Origin: Mixophyes australis
Taxonomy: Eukaryota; Chordata; Amphibia; Anura; Limnodynastidae
DNA: 64,000 nucleotides
Assembly: GCA_036250195.1 (NCBI GenBank)
Contig: JAVHZZ010000003.1
Coordinates: 299,170,565 to 299,234,564, forward strand
Direction: 5' to 3'
Shown here piece by piece: positions 40,690 through 52,829 of the stretch. The position numbers were made by a program, and so were the translations under genes. The stretch's first letter is position 1; each line of letters begins with the position of its first letter. The notes below the pieces were generated by a model that saw only the letters and a program-made list of their open reading frames with translations, did not search any database and was not told the DNA's origin.

Positions 40690-41225
40690 ACATGCTTCTA
40701 GTGCAGCGTGGGACACTAGTGTGCAGCCTGGGGCTCTAGTTTGCCGTTTGTCGGTCCCAGAATGGCCTCCATAATTTGCAATGAACTCTGGTAGATGTAG
40801 TTTTCTGAATGAGTGCATGCAATAGTATACATGTGATTTGCAGGGTACTACACAAATATTAATCATGATTTAATATGACAATTGTGGAGATTTGAAAACA
40901 AAATAATGTCCCAATGTTTTAAAAAAAATTAAACTAAATTCATTGAATTGGTTTTCTTTTTTCTTATATCTAGAATTCCCTCTGTACAATTGCATTTCTT
41001 GTTTTACTTCGGAATTGTCGCCAGAGGCAGCAACACAAATGAAGGCACACGGAGCATGTGTACAGGTCATGCATAAGCTCTTTGAGATGCCTGACACAAA
41101 GGTGAGATGACAGTTTAGACTCCCACCTCATTTCATCATGGAAACACTGAAGGTAGTGCATAGTTATCATAAACCTATTATCAGCATCTGCACAGCAATA
41201 CCACAACTGACTAAATTGTTGACTG
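40690..41225. other. Unassigned, possibly upstream part of a fossil Harbinger
   Basis: Fragments such as 'VMHKLFEMPDT' (plus, near 41070) may belong to the decayed transposase that follows, but no motif is secure. Confidence 0.3.
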
Positions 41226-41229
41226 TTAT

Positions 41230-41490
41230 ATTTATGTGCATCTGGGTCATTCCAGGCCACACCAGATGTGGTGGTAGGAATGTCTTAGACTGCTTTTAGT
41301 CAGGTACTGAAGCAGGTCATATGATTATTCATTTTAAATATCAGGTAGGTTTTTAATTTGCCAATGGGTAAGTTTTCCCATTTTTGAATAAAGCAAAACA
41401 ATTTTACTCCTTTCCTCAATTTCTACATGTCATAGGGGCAATGGATGGTGCACATGTAGCCCTGGTACCACCAGGAAGAAATTAATCTCC
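41230..41490 (+). pseudogene. Fossil PIF/Harbinger transposase fragment
   Basis: Plus-strand translations give 'DVVVGMSQTAFSQVLKQVI' (about 41266-41322), like the helix-turn-helix that precedes the catalytic core, and 'HVIGAMDGAHVALVPPGRN' (about 41428-41484), like the segment carrying the first catalytic aspartate. A stop follows at once. The rest of the core is missing. Confidence 0.55.
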
Positions 41491-41499
41491 TGGGAAATC

Positions 41500-41655
41500 A
41501 GCAGCTCAGTGTTTCTTCTACCTGAAACTAGGTCTTCTTCCATGTTCTCCAGGAGTCCCACAGTTGGTGAAAGTGCTGGATCTGCAGGTGGAAAGGAGAT
41601 TGGCCATACTGGTCGCACATTCTCAAGTGTGTGTGGCCCTTCATTGCATGTGGGT
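41500..41655 (-). pseudogene. Possible Myb-like exon of the fossil Harbinger
   Basis: On the minus strand 'PADPALSPTVGLLENMEEDL' suggests a Pro/Ser/acidic linker exon like exon 2-3 of the Myb-like gene at 22516. It faces the transposase fragment, the same convergent layout. Support is weak. Confidence 0.3.
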
Positions 41656-42398
41656 GGTTATTCTGCATCTATGAAAGTTAGAGACAAAATATTTTAATGT
41701 GCATTGATTTGCCAGTTATTTTTATTTTACTTGTTAATCCTTCTAACGATACCAAAATGTAATCAAGCTACTTATTTGGAGTTTAAACTTAATTGTTTTA
41801 AAATACAAATCCAGATTTATTAAAGAAACATGATATCATCACAGAGTATTCAGCGCTGTGGTTGATGATCAGTGTGCATGAATAGATCCCAGTGGTTGTT
41901 AGCTAAAGGGTTACTTGATGCCATGTTTATGGACAAAGCCTAACGTTCGGTGCACAGGCAAACAATCAGGAATCATTCGCTGGTAGCTAAGAGATGATCT
42001 GGAGCTGAAGTAAGGGCAAAGTTACAAATTTGGTACATGGATGAGCAGTAACTAACGAGTTCAGAGATGCAAGTACATTCCATAAGTGTGATGGCCTTTT
42101 ATAGTCATGGCTTGCACATGGGCACACAAAAGTTGCTGCGAATGATGAAGGTCCTGAAGAAATATCAGTCTTTTTGAATCTTATGAATGCGTGTACAGTA
42201 ATTTGTGCAAGTATTAGTGCAGAGAAGGATGCAACAGAATCCAAATGGAATGTCACTGCTGGTATGGTCTGGAATTTTAGAGCAATGTTAGAAATGTTTC
42301 CTACAGCTAAGTCTTAATGGCATGTTCACAAAGGTGTGTGATAAATACTTGTTAGCAAAATATTTAAAAGAGCTGTCTCTGATGACATAGGCATAAAA

Positions 42399-43965
42399 CA
42401 GTCATGGCCAAAAGTTTTGAGAATGACACAAATATTATTTTTCACAAAGTCTGCTGCCTTTTGTTTTATGATGGCAATTTGCATATACTCCAGAATGTCA
42501 TGAAGAGTGATCAGATGAATTGCAATTAATTTCAAAGTCCCTCTTTGCCATGACAATGAACTTTATCCCAAAAACAACATTTCCACTGCCTTTCAGCCCT
42601 GCCACAAAAGGATCAGCTGACATCAGGTCAGTGATTCTCTCGTTAACACAGGTGACAGTGTTGACGAGCACAAGACTTGAGATCACTCTGTCATGTTGTT
42701 TGAGTTAAAATAACAGACTGGAAGCTTTAAAAGGAGGCTGGTGCTTGAAATCATTGTTCTTCTTCTGGTTACCATAATTACCTGCAAGGAAACATGTGTA
42801 GTTATCATTGATTTGCACAAAAAGGGCTTCACAGGCAAGGATATTGCTGCTAGTAAGAATGCAGCAAAATCATTCATTTATCGGATTATCGTGAACTTCA
42901 AGGAGAGAGGTTCAATAGTTGTGAAGGAGCTTCAGGGCGCCCAAGAACGTCCAGCAAGTGCCAGAACCGTATCCTAAAGTTGATTCACCCGCGGGATCGG
43001 GGCACCACCACTGCAGAGCTTGCTCAGGAATGGCAGCAGGCAAGTGTGAGTGCATCTGCACGCACCGCGAGGTGAAGACTTTTTGAGGATGGTCTGGTGT
43101 CAAGAAGGCCAGCAAAGAAGCCACTTCTCTCCAGGAAAAACATCAGGGGCAGACTGAAATTCTGCAAAAGGTACAGGGATTGGACTGCTGAGTACTGGGG
43201 TAAAGTCATTTTCTCTGATGAATCCTCTTTTAGATTGTTTGGGGCATCTGAAAAAATGCTTGTTCAGAGAAAGAAAGGTGAGTGCTACCATCAGTCCTAT
43301 GTCATGCCAACAGTAAATCATCCTGAGACCATTCATGTGTGGGGTTGCTTCTCAGCCAGGGGAGTGGGCTCACTCACAATTTTGCCTAAGAACACAGACA
43401 TGAATAAAGAATGGTACCAAAACATCCTCCAAGAGCAACTTTTCCCAACCATGCAAGAACAGTTTGGGGACGAACAATGCCTTTTCCAGCATAATGGAGC
43501 ACCTTGCCATAAGGCAAAAGTGATAACTAAGTGGTTCGGGGATCAAAACATCACAATTTTGGGTCCATGGCCGGGAAACTTCCCAGACCTTATTCCCATT
43601 GAGAACTTGTGGTCAATCCTCAAGAGGTGGGTGGACAAACAAAAACCCACAAATTCTGACAAACTCCAAACATTGATTAGGCAAGAATGGGCGGCCATCA
43701 GTCAGTATGTGGCCCAGAAGTTGATTGTCAGCATGCCAGGGCGAATTGCAGAGGTCTTCAAAAAGATTGATCAACACTGCAAATATTGACTCTTTGCATA
43801 AACTTAATGTAATTGTCAATAAAAGGCTTTGACACTTATGAAATACTTGTAATTTTACTTCAGTATACCACAACAACATCTGACAAAATAGTCTAAAAAC
43901 AGTGAAGCAGCAAACTTTGTGAAAACCAATATTTGTGTCATTCTCAAAAGTTTTGCCCATGACTG
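42399..43965 (+). mobile_element. Tc1-type transposon, inactive
   Basis: The ends are CAGTCATGGCCAAAAG on the left and its inverse CTTTTGCCCATGACTG on the right, within a longer inverted repeat 'gttttgagaatgacacaaat'. TA follows on the right; on the left the bases before CAGT are TAAAA, so that side has changed. The 1567-bp length is normal for Tc1. Confidence 0.93.
42816..43789 (+). pseudogene. Tc1-family transposase, frameshifted
   Basis: The N-terminal helix-turn-helix is in one frame (42816-42960, 'HKKGFTGKDIAASKNAAKS') and the catalytic domain in another (43097-43789, 230 codons). A frameshift near 42960-42975 and a TGA near 43073 separate them. In the catalytic frame the first Asp (FSDESSF, residue 41) and the Glu (IENLW, residue 169) remain, but the second Asp position reads QHNGAPCH: Asn (codon 43493-43495) where the family has Asp. 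The enzyme is therefore broken by frameshift, stop and loss of a catalytic residue. Confidence 0.9.
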
Positions 43966-43969
43966 TAGA

Positions 43970-44389
43970 CTTGGATTATAGGAATACATGTTTCTGCAGA
44001 ACATGACTAATATACCTTAAAAACAATATTTTACCTCCAATGTCTTAACTCCTGACAATATTTCTGACAACAGATTAAACTAAACCTGACTCATGTGTTG
44101 CCATCTTCTTTATTAATAAAAAGGAAACATTAGCATAAACTAATATAGTTAATAATCACCATTTTTTCTTACTTAGCTGCTTTCCCCACAGAACCTCAGT
44201 GATACAATTTCTGGGGTTTCCATACAGGTGGAAGTATAGAAATCTCCTCCGTTTAGACAAATACAGCATCACAGTCCCCATAGATTACTATGGGGACTGC
44301 GATGTTCTGCAATACATCAAGCTTTGATAAGCTGCAGAAAACTTTTTGGCTTCTCAGAATCCGATACAGTGATATGCTTTTTCCTATTA
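43970..44389. other. Unassigned sequence
   Basis: No gene or element recognised. Confidence 0.4.
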
Positions 44390-44397
44390 CCGGTAGC

Positions 44398-44843
44398 CAG
44401 GGCCGCCTTCAGCAATCATGGGGCCCAGTATGGGCCCCTCGTGTCCCCCGCCCCCCCCCCCATCATGAGCGCCCCCCCCATGAGCAACAGCAACACATGC
44501 TTACCTGGGGCCCTGCTGGTCTCCACTACTCTGTCTTCAGCCTGGCTGTCACCGTGACAGCCAGGCACCAGGATGCGATCGCAGGGGTGGAGGAATCATT
44601 CCCCCTGCGATCATGTGATTTGCCTGTGACAGCCAGATCACATGATCACAGGGGGAATGAATCCTCCACCCCTGCGATCGCATCCTGGTGCCTGGCTGTT
44701 ACGGTGACAGCCAGGCTGAAGACAGAGTAGCGGAGACCAGCGGGGGCCCCAGGTAAGTCTGTGCTGCACTGTTGTACCGGGCCCCCTGGTGAGCCCGGGC
44801 CCGGTACAACAGTACCCCCCGTACCCCCCTGATGGCGGCCCTG
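44398..44843. mobile_element. Palindromic hAT MITE, 446 bp
   Basis: The ends are CAGGGCCGCC and GGCGGCCCTG, with an exact 8-bp duplication CCGGTAGC at 44390-44397 and 44844-44851. The interior (about 44520-44740) is a near-perfect palindrome of ~100-bp arms centred near 44635. No transposase. A fragment of the same family lies at 55149-55203. Confidence 0.95.
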
Positions 44844-44851
44844 CCGGTAGC

Positions 44852-45765
44852 GCTAAGCTGCTGGGAAATAGGGAAAAAAGTTCACAGCACAGGATCACTT
44901 CTCGGTCTCCAAGAGTAGCCCCGGCATGGTGCATCTTAACAGTGCATAAAAATGCATCACTGCGATTTGCAGCGATGGACATTTAGCTACACCGCATCTT
45001 ATTGATGCATAGACCCGTGTGTCTTTATAGCATGTGTTAACTAGGCAGTTTACTGCTGATTTTTAAAACCAGTTGCATTGTGAATATAGGAGATTTACCA
45101 ATCTCTAAATAATATAGTTTTCATTTGCAGATATTAACCAATGGCCAAATTTTAAATAATATTAATAATAATTTCCTGCACTAACATTGTTTTTCAATTT
45201 GTAATAGTTGTTCTTTAACTAAATGGCACACTAAATACTGTCTTCTCCTAGGCTAGGGGATGTCTATCAAGAGGGTTATCACCATCAATTTCCCTGTGTC
45301 CTTTTTTAATCAGTTAAAGTGTTTCCTTCCAATACACTTAGTACAATCAGCTGTGAAATGTGTCTGTATTTCGCACTATGTGGTTTTGTGCTTCACCGTC
45401 ATGGAACCATAAAAGCAGACATGCACTGTACGTTTCTAGACCAAACATTATACTAAACATTATGCAGGAGAACTCAGATTACAATCCACTGTGGATTAAT
45501 ATCGCTTCATTTATTCCCATAACAGCAAGTTACTGATATTTATTGGTTGTTGTTGCAATTGCATGGGCCACTAACTTGTGCTTGACCTCCAGGTCAAAAA
45601 TTGCAAGCCCTCCCCTGTCTTAGAATCAATGATTATAAATGCTGAAGTAGGAGAGATACTGTAAGGCTCCATGAGACATGTTTTAGCGCTTTGGACTACT
45701 GTATGAAGTAGTCAGCTCCTATGAACTCAAAGAATTATAAAGGGTTCTTGGGCTTTAAAACACAT
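44852..45765. other. Unassigned sequence
   Basis: No gene or element recognised. Confidence 0.4.
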
Positions 45766-45770
45766 CAGGC

Positions 45771-46071
45771 CTGAGTTATTCAGGAGAGCAAAGCAAGCTT
45801 GATCCTGGACAAACCATGTTACAATGCAAGGGGTGCAAATTAGTTTATTATTTTGCACATAAGTTAATACTGACTGTTTGTCATCTAGCACACAAATGAT
45901 AGCTTTATTTTTACACTGAAAAAAAGTTGATCTAGGACATGCCCTACCCCAACTATAAATCTGCCCCCACATTTTATATTTACCTCCCCCTCCAATGTAA
46001 CATGGTTTTGCCCAGGTGCGCAGTTACTCCTTTTTTATGCTTTGCTCTCCTTAATGACTCAGACCCATGGT
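45771..46071. mobile_element. 'gcctgagttattcagg' MITE, fuller copy
   Basis: The left end 'ggcctgagttattcagga' and right end 'tccttaatgactcagaccc' are imperfect inverted repeats. The interior 'accatgttacaatgcaaggg' and 'gtaacatggttttgcccagg' are also partly inverted. The copy at 34776 is truncated. Confidence 0.7.
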
Positions 46072-46075
46072 GTTA

Positions 46076-46843
46076 CCAGTGATGCACATGAAATCTTTCA
46101 AAACTAGAGTTTGTAATTACATTAAAACCTACTGAAAGTAAATAAACAGATTACAACTGATGTTCAGCTGATGATTTTAGTTTACTTACAATGAAATTAA
46201 ATTAAAGTAAATAAGCACAAGTTTGTTTTGAAAAATATTTTCAAAATCCAGTCCTTAAGTACCCCTAGGAGACATTTTGTGCTGTGGTTTTGGCAGAATT
46301 AGGTTATATCTCAGCTACAAGTAGATTATAATAGCCCACAATACAGCACAATTCAAAGGCAATAATAAATGCAGAGAAAAGCTGTGTGCTCCCATAATGC
46401 ACTAAGGAAGAGTCTTGACACTCTTAAGCAGGCCATATCATTGATCGGTTGATCATGTAGCCAGTTCTCTAGTAGATTAGGACAGACATGTTCATAGATA
46501 TATATGGCCAAATTTAAAAGATCTTAGTACTTGGGACAAATAGCCATGTTAGACAGCTCACCATTAGTAAGATGATGACCAAATACACATCCAACTGAAT
46601 TTATCATCCATACCAACCGAATTCTGATGGTTCCACGTCAGATAAGGATTGGGATCAGATCTTATGGAGCCCATACACTCTGCAATTTATGACCATTTAG
46701 GTTTAAAATAACAAGGCAGCATGTGTAGGCAACTTTACATTCCCCAGGCCACTACAAGAGCAGCTTCACGGTACAGGCCCACACAGCTTCAGAGTAAGAC
46801 AGAAACTGCTAACCTCTACAACAGCAGCAAGATAATTGCATAC
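46076..46843. other. Unassigned sequence
   Basis: No gene or element recognised. Confidence 0.4.
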
Positions 46844-46846
46844 TTA

Positions 46847-47021
46847 GGGCTAAATTTACTAAACTGCTGGTTTAAAAAAGTGGAGATGTTGCCTATAGCA
46901 ACCAATCAGATTCTAGTTCTCATTTATTTAGTGCATTCTACAAAATGACAGCTAGAATCTGACTGGTTGCTATAGGCAACATCTCCACTTTTTTAAACCC
47001 GCAGTTCAGTAAATATACCCC
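46847..47021. mobile_element. Palindromic Harbinger-type MITE with TTA duplication
   Basis: Starts GGGCTAAATTTACTAAACTG, ends AAATATACCCC, with TTA at 46844-46846 and 47022-47024. Its two halves pair over almost their whole length. Confidence 0.93.
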
Positions 47022-47297
47022 TTAGAATTAGCTTTAAATGTAAACACACATCACACTATTGATATTATTCTTTTGAATGTACCTATTCATAGTAAAGACT
47101 TGTTGTGACAGTATTTGCTAGGTGGTTTCTGCTACAACATTTTAGCAACTTTAGCAATAAAAGTGCATAAAACTATACAAAACATGTCTCTACTGGCAAT
47201 GCAGTATATTATACTTTTTTTTAGTAACTTTCAATCCCTGCTGTACGTAGACGAGCAATATCTCCATTTTTGTACTTTACAATTTGTACTACATTTA

Positions 47298-47472
47298 GGG
47301 CTAGATTTACTAAACTGCGGGTTTGAAAAAGTGGACATGTTGCCTATAGCAACCAATCAGATTCTAGCTGTCATTTATTTAGTACATTCTGCAAAATGAC
47401 AGCTAGAATGTGATTGGTTGCTATAGGCAACATCTCCACTTTTTCAAACCTGCAGTTTAGTAAATATACCCC
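47298..47472. mobile_element. Palindromic Harbinger-type MITE with TTA duplication
   Basis: Starts GGGCTAGATTTACTAAACTG, ends AAATATACCCC, with TTA at 47295-47297 and 47473-47475. Same 175-bp length as the copies at 33495 and 46847. Confidence 0.93.
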
Positions 47473-47738
47473 TTAGTTTACTACTTGCAAGGTTTTCATC
47501 TCCCCACCAGTTGCTTTTTGCTACTCATTTTATACTTTCAAAATGAAATGTTATTGCATGCATTTACTTAATGCTGTCATGTTCATATTACATCATCTTC
47601 TTGCTGCTATTTCTAATTTTGAAAGAAAAGTCTTGTTTCCATAATGTTTGCATATCTCTATGTCTAAAGCCTCCAATGTGATTTCAATTAAGATGGGGAA
47701 GATCATTTGATGTCTTGGAACAAATCAGGAACCTGTAT

Positions 47739-48016
47739 CAGTGGTGGATCCAGGGGGGGGGCGATCGCCCCGATCGCCCTCCCTACCAGGGGCTTGCTGC
47801 CGACAGCTGCACACTGTGCAGGTCCGTTCAGCAGTGAAAGTGTGCTGTCCCTCTGCTCTGATCAGAGCAGCAGGACAGCACACTTTCACTGCTGAACGGA
47901 CCTGCACATACTGTGCAGCCGCCGGCAGCCTTAGAACACAGAAAGGGGGCGGGGCCTAAATCACCCCCCCCCCCTAAAATTGCCCGGGGTAGGACAAATG
48001 TCTGGGTCCGCCCTTG
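47739..48016 (+). mobile_element. hAT MITE (CAGTGGTGGATCC family), copy 1
   Basis: The left end CAGTGGTGGATCCAGG pairs imperfectly with the right end CTGGGTCCGCCCTTG. The 8-bp duplication ACCTGTAT is exact at 47731-47738 and 48017-48024. The core 'gtccgttcagcagtgaaagt' forms a long palindrome. Frames on both strands here are by-products. Confidence 0.95.
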
Positions 48017-48331
48017 ACCTGTATTGTAAATTGTTAGCTCACACTATTAACAGTTTTGGGTCAGACAAGGAGAAGAGTTTATAATCTTTTCATAAGATTA
48101 ATTCATTATGACATATTCATATTCATTGTGACACTCACTCTTTTTTTTTAAGCTTCTCTAAATGCTCCAGCCCTGTACGGACCAGGCTCAAACTGGTTCT
48201 CACTAAGACAGAGGACCCACACTGTGTGTTTGCCTTTTATTATGGGACCTGCCTTGCCTGTCCAAGCCTGGTGTTGGTTACCACTTTTACAGGTAGGGCC
48301 CCATTATGATTGTCACTCTGCTTAAGTGGAA

Positions 48332-48659
48332 ACCAGCCTAGACTGAGTTGGGTGTGAAAGTGACGCTGAAAAGCCCGACAGTACATACCACAACATCATG
48401 ACAGCAATAGTGTAATCCTCGCCACACTCTTCAGAGCGACTGCTTGAAAACCAGACTACAAACGATTCCAATCAATAAGGATGCCGGGCTCCTGGACTGA
48501 TGTCACTTTGAAGGTTGACTGTATTCTTGTTTCTTTTAAGGTGGTAATTTAAGGAGGGCACGGCTGTACAATGTACAAGCCTTTGTACATTGTACAGCCG
48601 TGGTGTGTGGTGTGTGCTAACTTTTCAGTGTCGCTTTTAAGACTACCACCGTCTAGGCT
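48332..48659. mobile_element. Element with ~40-bp imperfect terminal inverted repeats
   Basis: AGCCTAGAC...GACGCTGAAAAG on the left is mirrored by CTTTTCAGTGTC...GTCTAGGCT on the right. An 18-bp perfect hairpin, CACGGCTGTACAATGTAC and its inverse, lies near the right side (about 48559-48602). No target duplication was identified, so the superfamily is open. Confidence 0.5.
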
Positions 48660-48668
48660 ATCTAGCAC

Positions 48669-48953
48669 CAGGGGCGCACCCAGACATTTGCCCTACCCAG
48701 GGCGATTTTAGGGGGGCGATTTAGGCCCCGCCCCCTTTCTGTGTTTTAAGGCTGCCGGCGGCTGCACACTATGTGTAGGTCCGTTCAGCAGTGAAAGTGT
48801 GCTGTCCCGCTGCTCTGATTGTGTTTAAAACACAATCAGAGCAGCCGGGCAGCACACTGTCCCTGCTGAACGGACCTGCACAGTGTGCAGCTGTCGGCAG
48901 CAAGCCCCTGGTAGGGGGGGCGATCGCCCCCCCCCCCCCTGGATCCGCCACTG
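48669..48953 (-). mobile_element. hAT MITE (CAGTGGTGGATCC family), copy 2, inverted
   Basis: Same family as 47739 in opposite orientation. Ends CAGGGGCGCACCC and GGATCCGCCACTG, 8-bp duplication TCTAGCAC at 48661-48668 and 48954-48961. Confidence 0.95.
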
Positions 48954-49044
48954 TCTAGCACTTGAACTGGTTATTGATTTTCGGCTGTGCCTGCAAATTT
49001 ATAAAAATAAATAAATAAATATAGTTTCTTTATTTTAACACTGC

Positions 49045-49902
49045 TGTCACGCACCAGACCCACAGACCACTTGGCTGGGTTCAGTGCACATAACTCTGGT
49101 CCCCCGCCGTCCTTCTCTTTGGCGCTGAGCGCTGCGACTTGCTCATGGCGGCCGCCATATTGGTTTCGGGTCTTTTATCTCCTTCTCCTCCCAGTCATTG
49201 ACTAAGGCTTAATATCTATTAAACTATTTAAGGCACCTGAATCCTCTCAATAGTGCCAGATGTTTAAGTCTCTCTGCCATTACAGACGTGGCTCCTTGTG
49301 GCTCTCTTCATCCTATGCCTTCATATTATCGCACCCTCAGTGATTCTGCTCCAAAGCCTCCCAGATTACCTGGACCTCAGTTCGGTCATGTGCTTGCAGA
49401 CTTTTGAACCACCTGTAATCCAGTTTATCTGGACCTCAGTTCGCTGCTGCACCTGCAAATTACTACTTCACCTGTAATCCAGCCCCAAAACTTACCTACT
49501 TACCTGTACTTCTGTTCGGTTCTGTGCCTGAAGACTATTGCTCCATCTGATCTCCAGCTCATCGGCCTCTCAGCTTTACCTGGACATCTGGAATTCTCCT
49601 CCTGGAGATCGCCTCAACCGTCTTATATCCAGCTTGCAGCCTACACATCTTTACCGGAGCTTTGACTCAGCTCTGGCCTGAAGACCATCACCATCTCCAC
49701 CATACTTGCTTGTCATCTGTATTCTGCAACTGTTCTCGCTTGACACCTACTAAGAGAACCGTGACCTGCAGGGCCAAAGCCACAAAGCCCATACCTCCTT
49801 ACAGGGGTCCCTGGTGAATATATTCTGCTTCTTTAAACTCTGTGCCTCCCAGTAGGGTAGTGTTAAGCCTAGCAGACTACAAGGGTCCCTGAGTTTGTGA
49901 CC
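49045..49902 (+). mobile_element. Solo-LTR-like block
   Basis: Begins TGTCACGCACC and ends GTTTGTGACC, close to the TG...CA form. It resembles the block at 15563 in its opening and its pyrimidine-rich make-up, with internal repeats of 'cctggacctcagttcg' type. Flanks CTGC and TTGC give only a partial target duplication. Confidence 0.5.
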
Positions 49903-50622
49903 GTTGCAAAGATATTATTACGATGATGGCTGGCATAATCTTGCTCTGACCATATCTTTACACTGGATTTTCAATGGCACTGTATTTAAAGATGTGTGCA
50001 ACTCAAAATACAGATTTAGAAACAAAGGGGTCAGATGTATTTTTGAGTGTACGTTCTGGATACATTATTGTGTCAAACCCAAAATCAAGCCCAGTGTATT
50101 CTATTGTCATTACTTCTAATTTGAGAGTTCTGGTCTCTTCAGTATTAATTAGGAAAACTGGTGTAGTTTAAAGACTAACACACCCTCTCCTAAAAATTAT
50201 AATGGACATTAGGAGATATCTCAGACTTCTGTGACATGTGACACAGTGCTCAGGCTAAGGACCTGTGCCTTTCTATGGTAATGGAAATTCTCAGGACTTC
50301 TAATAGCCCTATTATTTCATTTGGGGGCATATTAACCCATATATATGTTACACACATTATGTTAAGCAGTTAAGCACTGCCTTATGGACTATATCCCATA
50401 GATCAAGTTCAAGGGCAAGGTGATTGATGTAACCTAGACAGGCACGATAGAGATGTAGGTTATAGATAGGGTTCTGAGTCGGAAATTAGTGAGAGCCATG
50501 TGAAGCTGCAGTGACACTGAATACATTTGCTGGCATGCTGGGACAAAGACTGTCAAGTCTAAGGATTCAACCTGCTTAGTGAGTGAGATGGAAATAACCA
50601 AGCCCAGGTCCCTGCAACCTGT
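49903..50622. other. Unassigned sequence
   Basis: No gene or element recognised; two short overlapping frames at 49904-50171 lack motifs. Confidence 0.4.
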
Positions 50623-50630
50623 CTGTCAAA

Positions 50631-50803
50631 GAGGGGCTGGCTAGAAAATTTTATCCCGGTGGGCAAGACTCTGCTCAGCAGCCTGTTAGGGACATTTTAA
50701 AGGAAAAAAATGCAGGTACCCAGTTACAAAGCCCAAGGTGGCTCACTATGGGACCATTCCAGGGAGCAGATGCCCCCCCTGCCCCCAGCCCAACCAGCCC
50801 CTG
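50631..50803. mobile_element. Small hAT MITE (CAGGGGCTGG family)
   Basis: The right end CCAACCAGCCCCTG and left end GAGGGGCTGGCTAG are inverted copies with one terminal change. The flanking 8-mers CTGTCAAA and GTGTCAAA match at seven of eight positions. Confidence 0.75.
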
Positions 50804-50811
50804 GTGTCAAA

Positions 50812-50858
50812 CCATTATTATTATTATTATTATTATTAGTAATAATAATAATAATAAC
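50812..50858. repeat. (ATT)n/(AAT)n mirror-paired microsatellite
   Basis: ATT triplets run into AAT triplets through a central AGT, so the whole tract is a palindrome. Confidence 0.9.
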
Positions 50859-50859
50859 C

Positions 50860-51776
50860 TATGTATAAAATGGCAACATATTGTGTACAACTGTACATTG
50901 AGAGGATCATGATACAAATAAATAGCATAAAAGACATGAAACAAATATATACATGTCTCTACCCAGAAGAGCTAACTATCTACAACCAACAGCAACAGTG
51001 TGTTTTATAAGTTTAACAAGCATGCCAGGCATAAGTTTGAGTATCAACAGCTTTCCCGTAACTTATAGGACCTAACACAGGAATTTTAATTAGACAACAT
51101 CATTTTTGAACTGATTGACCATTTACACATGAGTTACCTATCTTTATGTTTACCTATGTTTATGTTTCTATCACTTGGTACATTATTTTGCCTTTTCCCT
51201 TTTTGTGGAATGCACATTTCAGTGATGTTTTACAAGCAAAAGTAATTTGTGACCCTTTCTCTGCGTGGATGACTTGGTTTCAATCCTGGAAAATTTGATC
51301 ATGCCACAGTTATTGACACATTTATTCTGCCATGTAACCCCAGTTGGGGATTCTGTGTTCCTTTTCACATCCATCACCGTTTCCTTCTTCTTTTATTTCC
51401 TTTTATATCCTATACCATTACTAATATATGGTGTAGTTATGATACTATCTTGTAGTTTTTTTTATGCTTTTTGATACATTGTTAATGTTGGAATAAGTTA
51501 TTAAATAAAATTCAAAAGTTGTTTCGGTAGATTTCTTTGCTTGCGTGTTTAAATTATTAACCAGCCTAAGGACACACGAGGCCTGGACATGGGACACAGA
51601 TAAACTGATCTAGGTTGTTTTCCTCTGATGTTATTACAGCAAAGTACAATTACCAGTTATAATCTGCCTACGTCCACTTTAAATTTGATTACAAGATCAT
51701 ATTTAATAATATTTGATTTTTCACTCAGTGCTGCACATCATTTCATTCTTGGAAAATGTAGACGTCCTAATATGTA

Positions 51777-51822
<46 letters not shown>

Positions 51823-52640
51823 GTGACCCAATAAATACAACATTTATTTAATTTAAGAGCAAATGAAAGCAATTTTTCTTTATGACAGAACTCAGTACCG
51901 TAGCAATACATCTAAGAAGGCATAAGAGTATTCTAAGCAGCATGTTGTTGTGTGTACAGTGTCATTATTTGCTGTGCAAAATAATATAATTTTAATTTAC
52001 TATAAAGATATTTTTATATCACTAGTTGCAGTTATTGATTTTAAACCATAGCAAAATATCTTATATGACTTTAGAGCACTCTGGTACGCTATATTGCCAT
52101 GTGCTTTTCATGTATTGTTGTTCATGTGTATGATGGTCTTGGGATTCAGCAAGCCAAATAAGAAGGTCTTGTGCTAAATTCACAGCATTTATTTTTCTGT
52201 CCAAATGTTATTGGTTCTGAAAACCTAGCATACACATGGCAGTGGTAAATGAGTATTGTAAAGTTTGTAGTGTTAGGTAGAATAACTGCTGAACTGTAAA
52301 GTTCTAGATGTTATATTTTGGGAATGTGCTTGTTTGAAGAGAAGAGCATTCAATTAATGTTGAAAGGCTTGTCAGCTTGTATGATGTGTTGCTGGAAAGA
52401 GGTATGACAGTATGTATGCTATATAACAGGGAAAGAGGCAACCAAAACTGCTTCTTAGTCCAATCGCACTGGGCAGGGGTTAGGCAAACATTGCTTTCAT
52501 GCGTGTGCAACAAACTCACTTGGACACATTGGAAGCAAGGCAAGAAGAGCTTTGTGTTGCTTTTTGTGCTAATAAAGAGGAAGAAGAACAAATTGACTGT
52601 GGCCATGCCGACATAGTGTGTATTATGGCATCTAGCAGGG
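50860..52640. other. Unassigned, A+T-rich, with a (TA)n tract
   Basis: A (TA)n microsatellite occupies 51785-51822. No gene or element was recognised; frames at 52304-52616 overlap on both strands without motifs. Confidence 0.4.
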
Positions 52641-52652
52641 AAGACTCACAGG

Positions 52653-52817
52653 CAGGGCCGTAACTAGGGCTGTGCGACAGGGGGCGACCGCCCAGGGTGC
52701 AACGCTGAAGGGGGCGCAATGTAGGAATATTTTAGGTTAATTTGGTTAAAATTGAGGGCTAGTGGGGCGGCATTTTTCTTTCTCGCCCCAGGCGCTAGAA
52801 TTCTAGTTACAGCTCTG
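52653..52817. mobile_element. 165-bp hAT MITE (CAGGGCCGTAACTAGG family), copy 1
   Basis: Left end CAGGGCCGTAACTAGG, right end CTAGTTACAGCTCTG, and exact 8-bp duplication CTCACAGG at 52645-52652 and 52818-52825. Confidence 0.95.
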
Positions 52818-52829
52818 CTCACAGGAAGA

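Noticed and set aside
47707..47959. Small frames around 47.8 kb on both strands
   Set aside because: They arise from the two arms of the palindromic hAT MITE at 47739.
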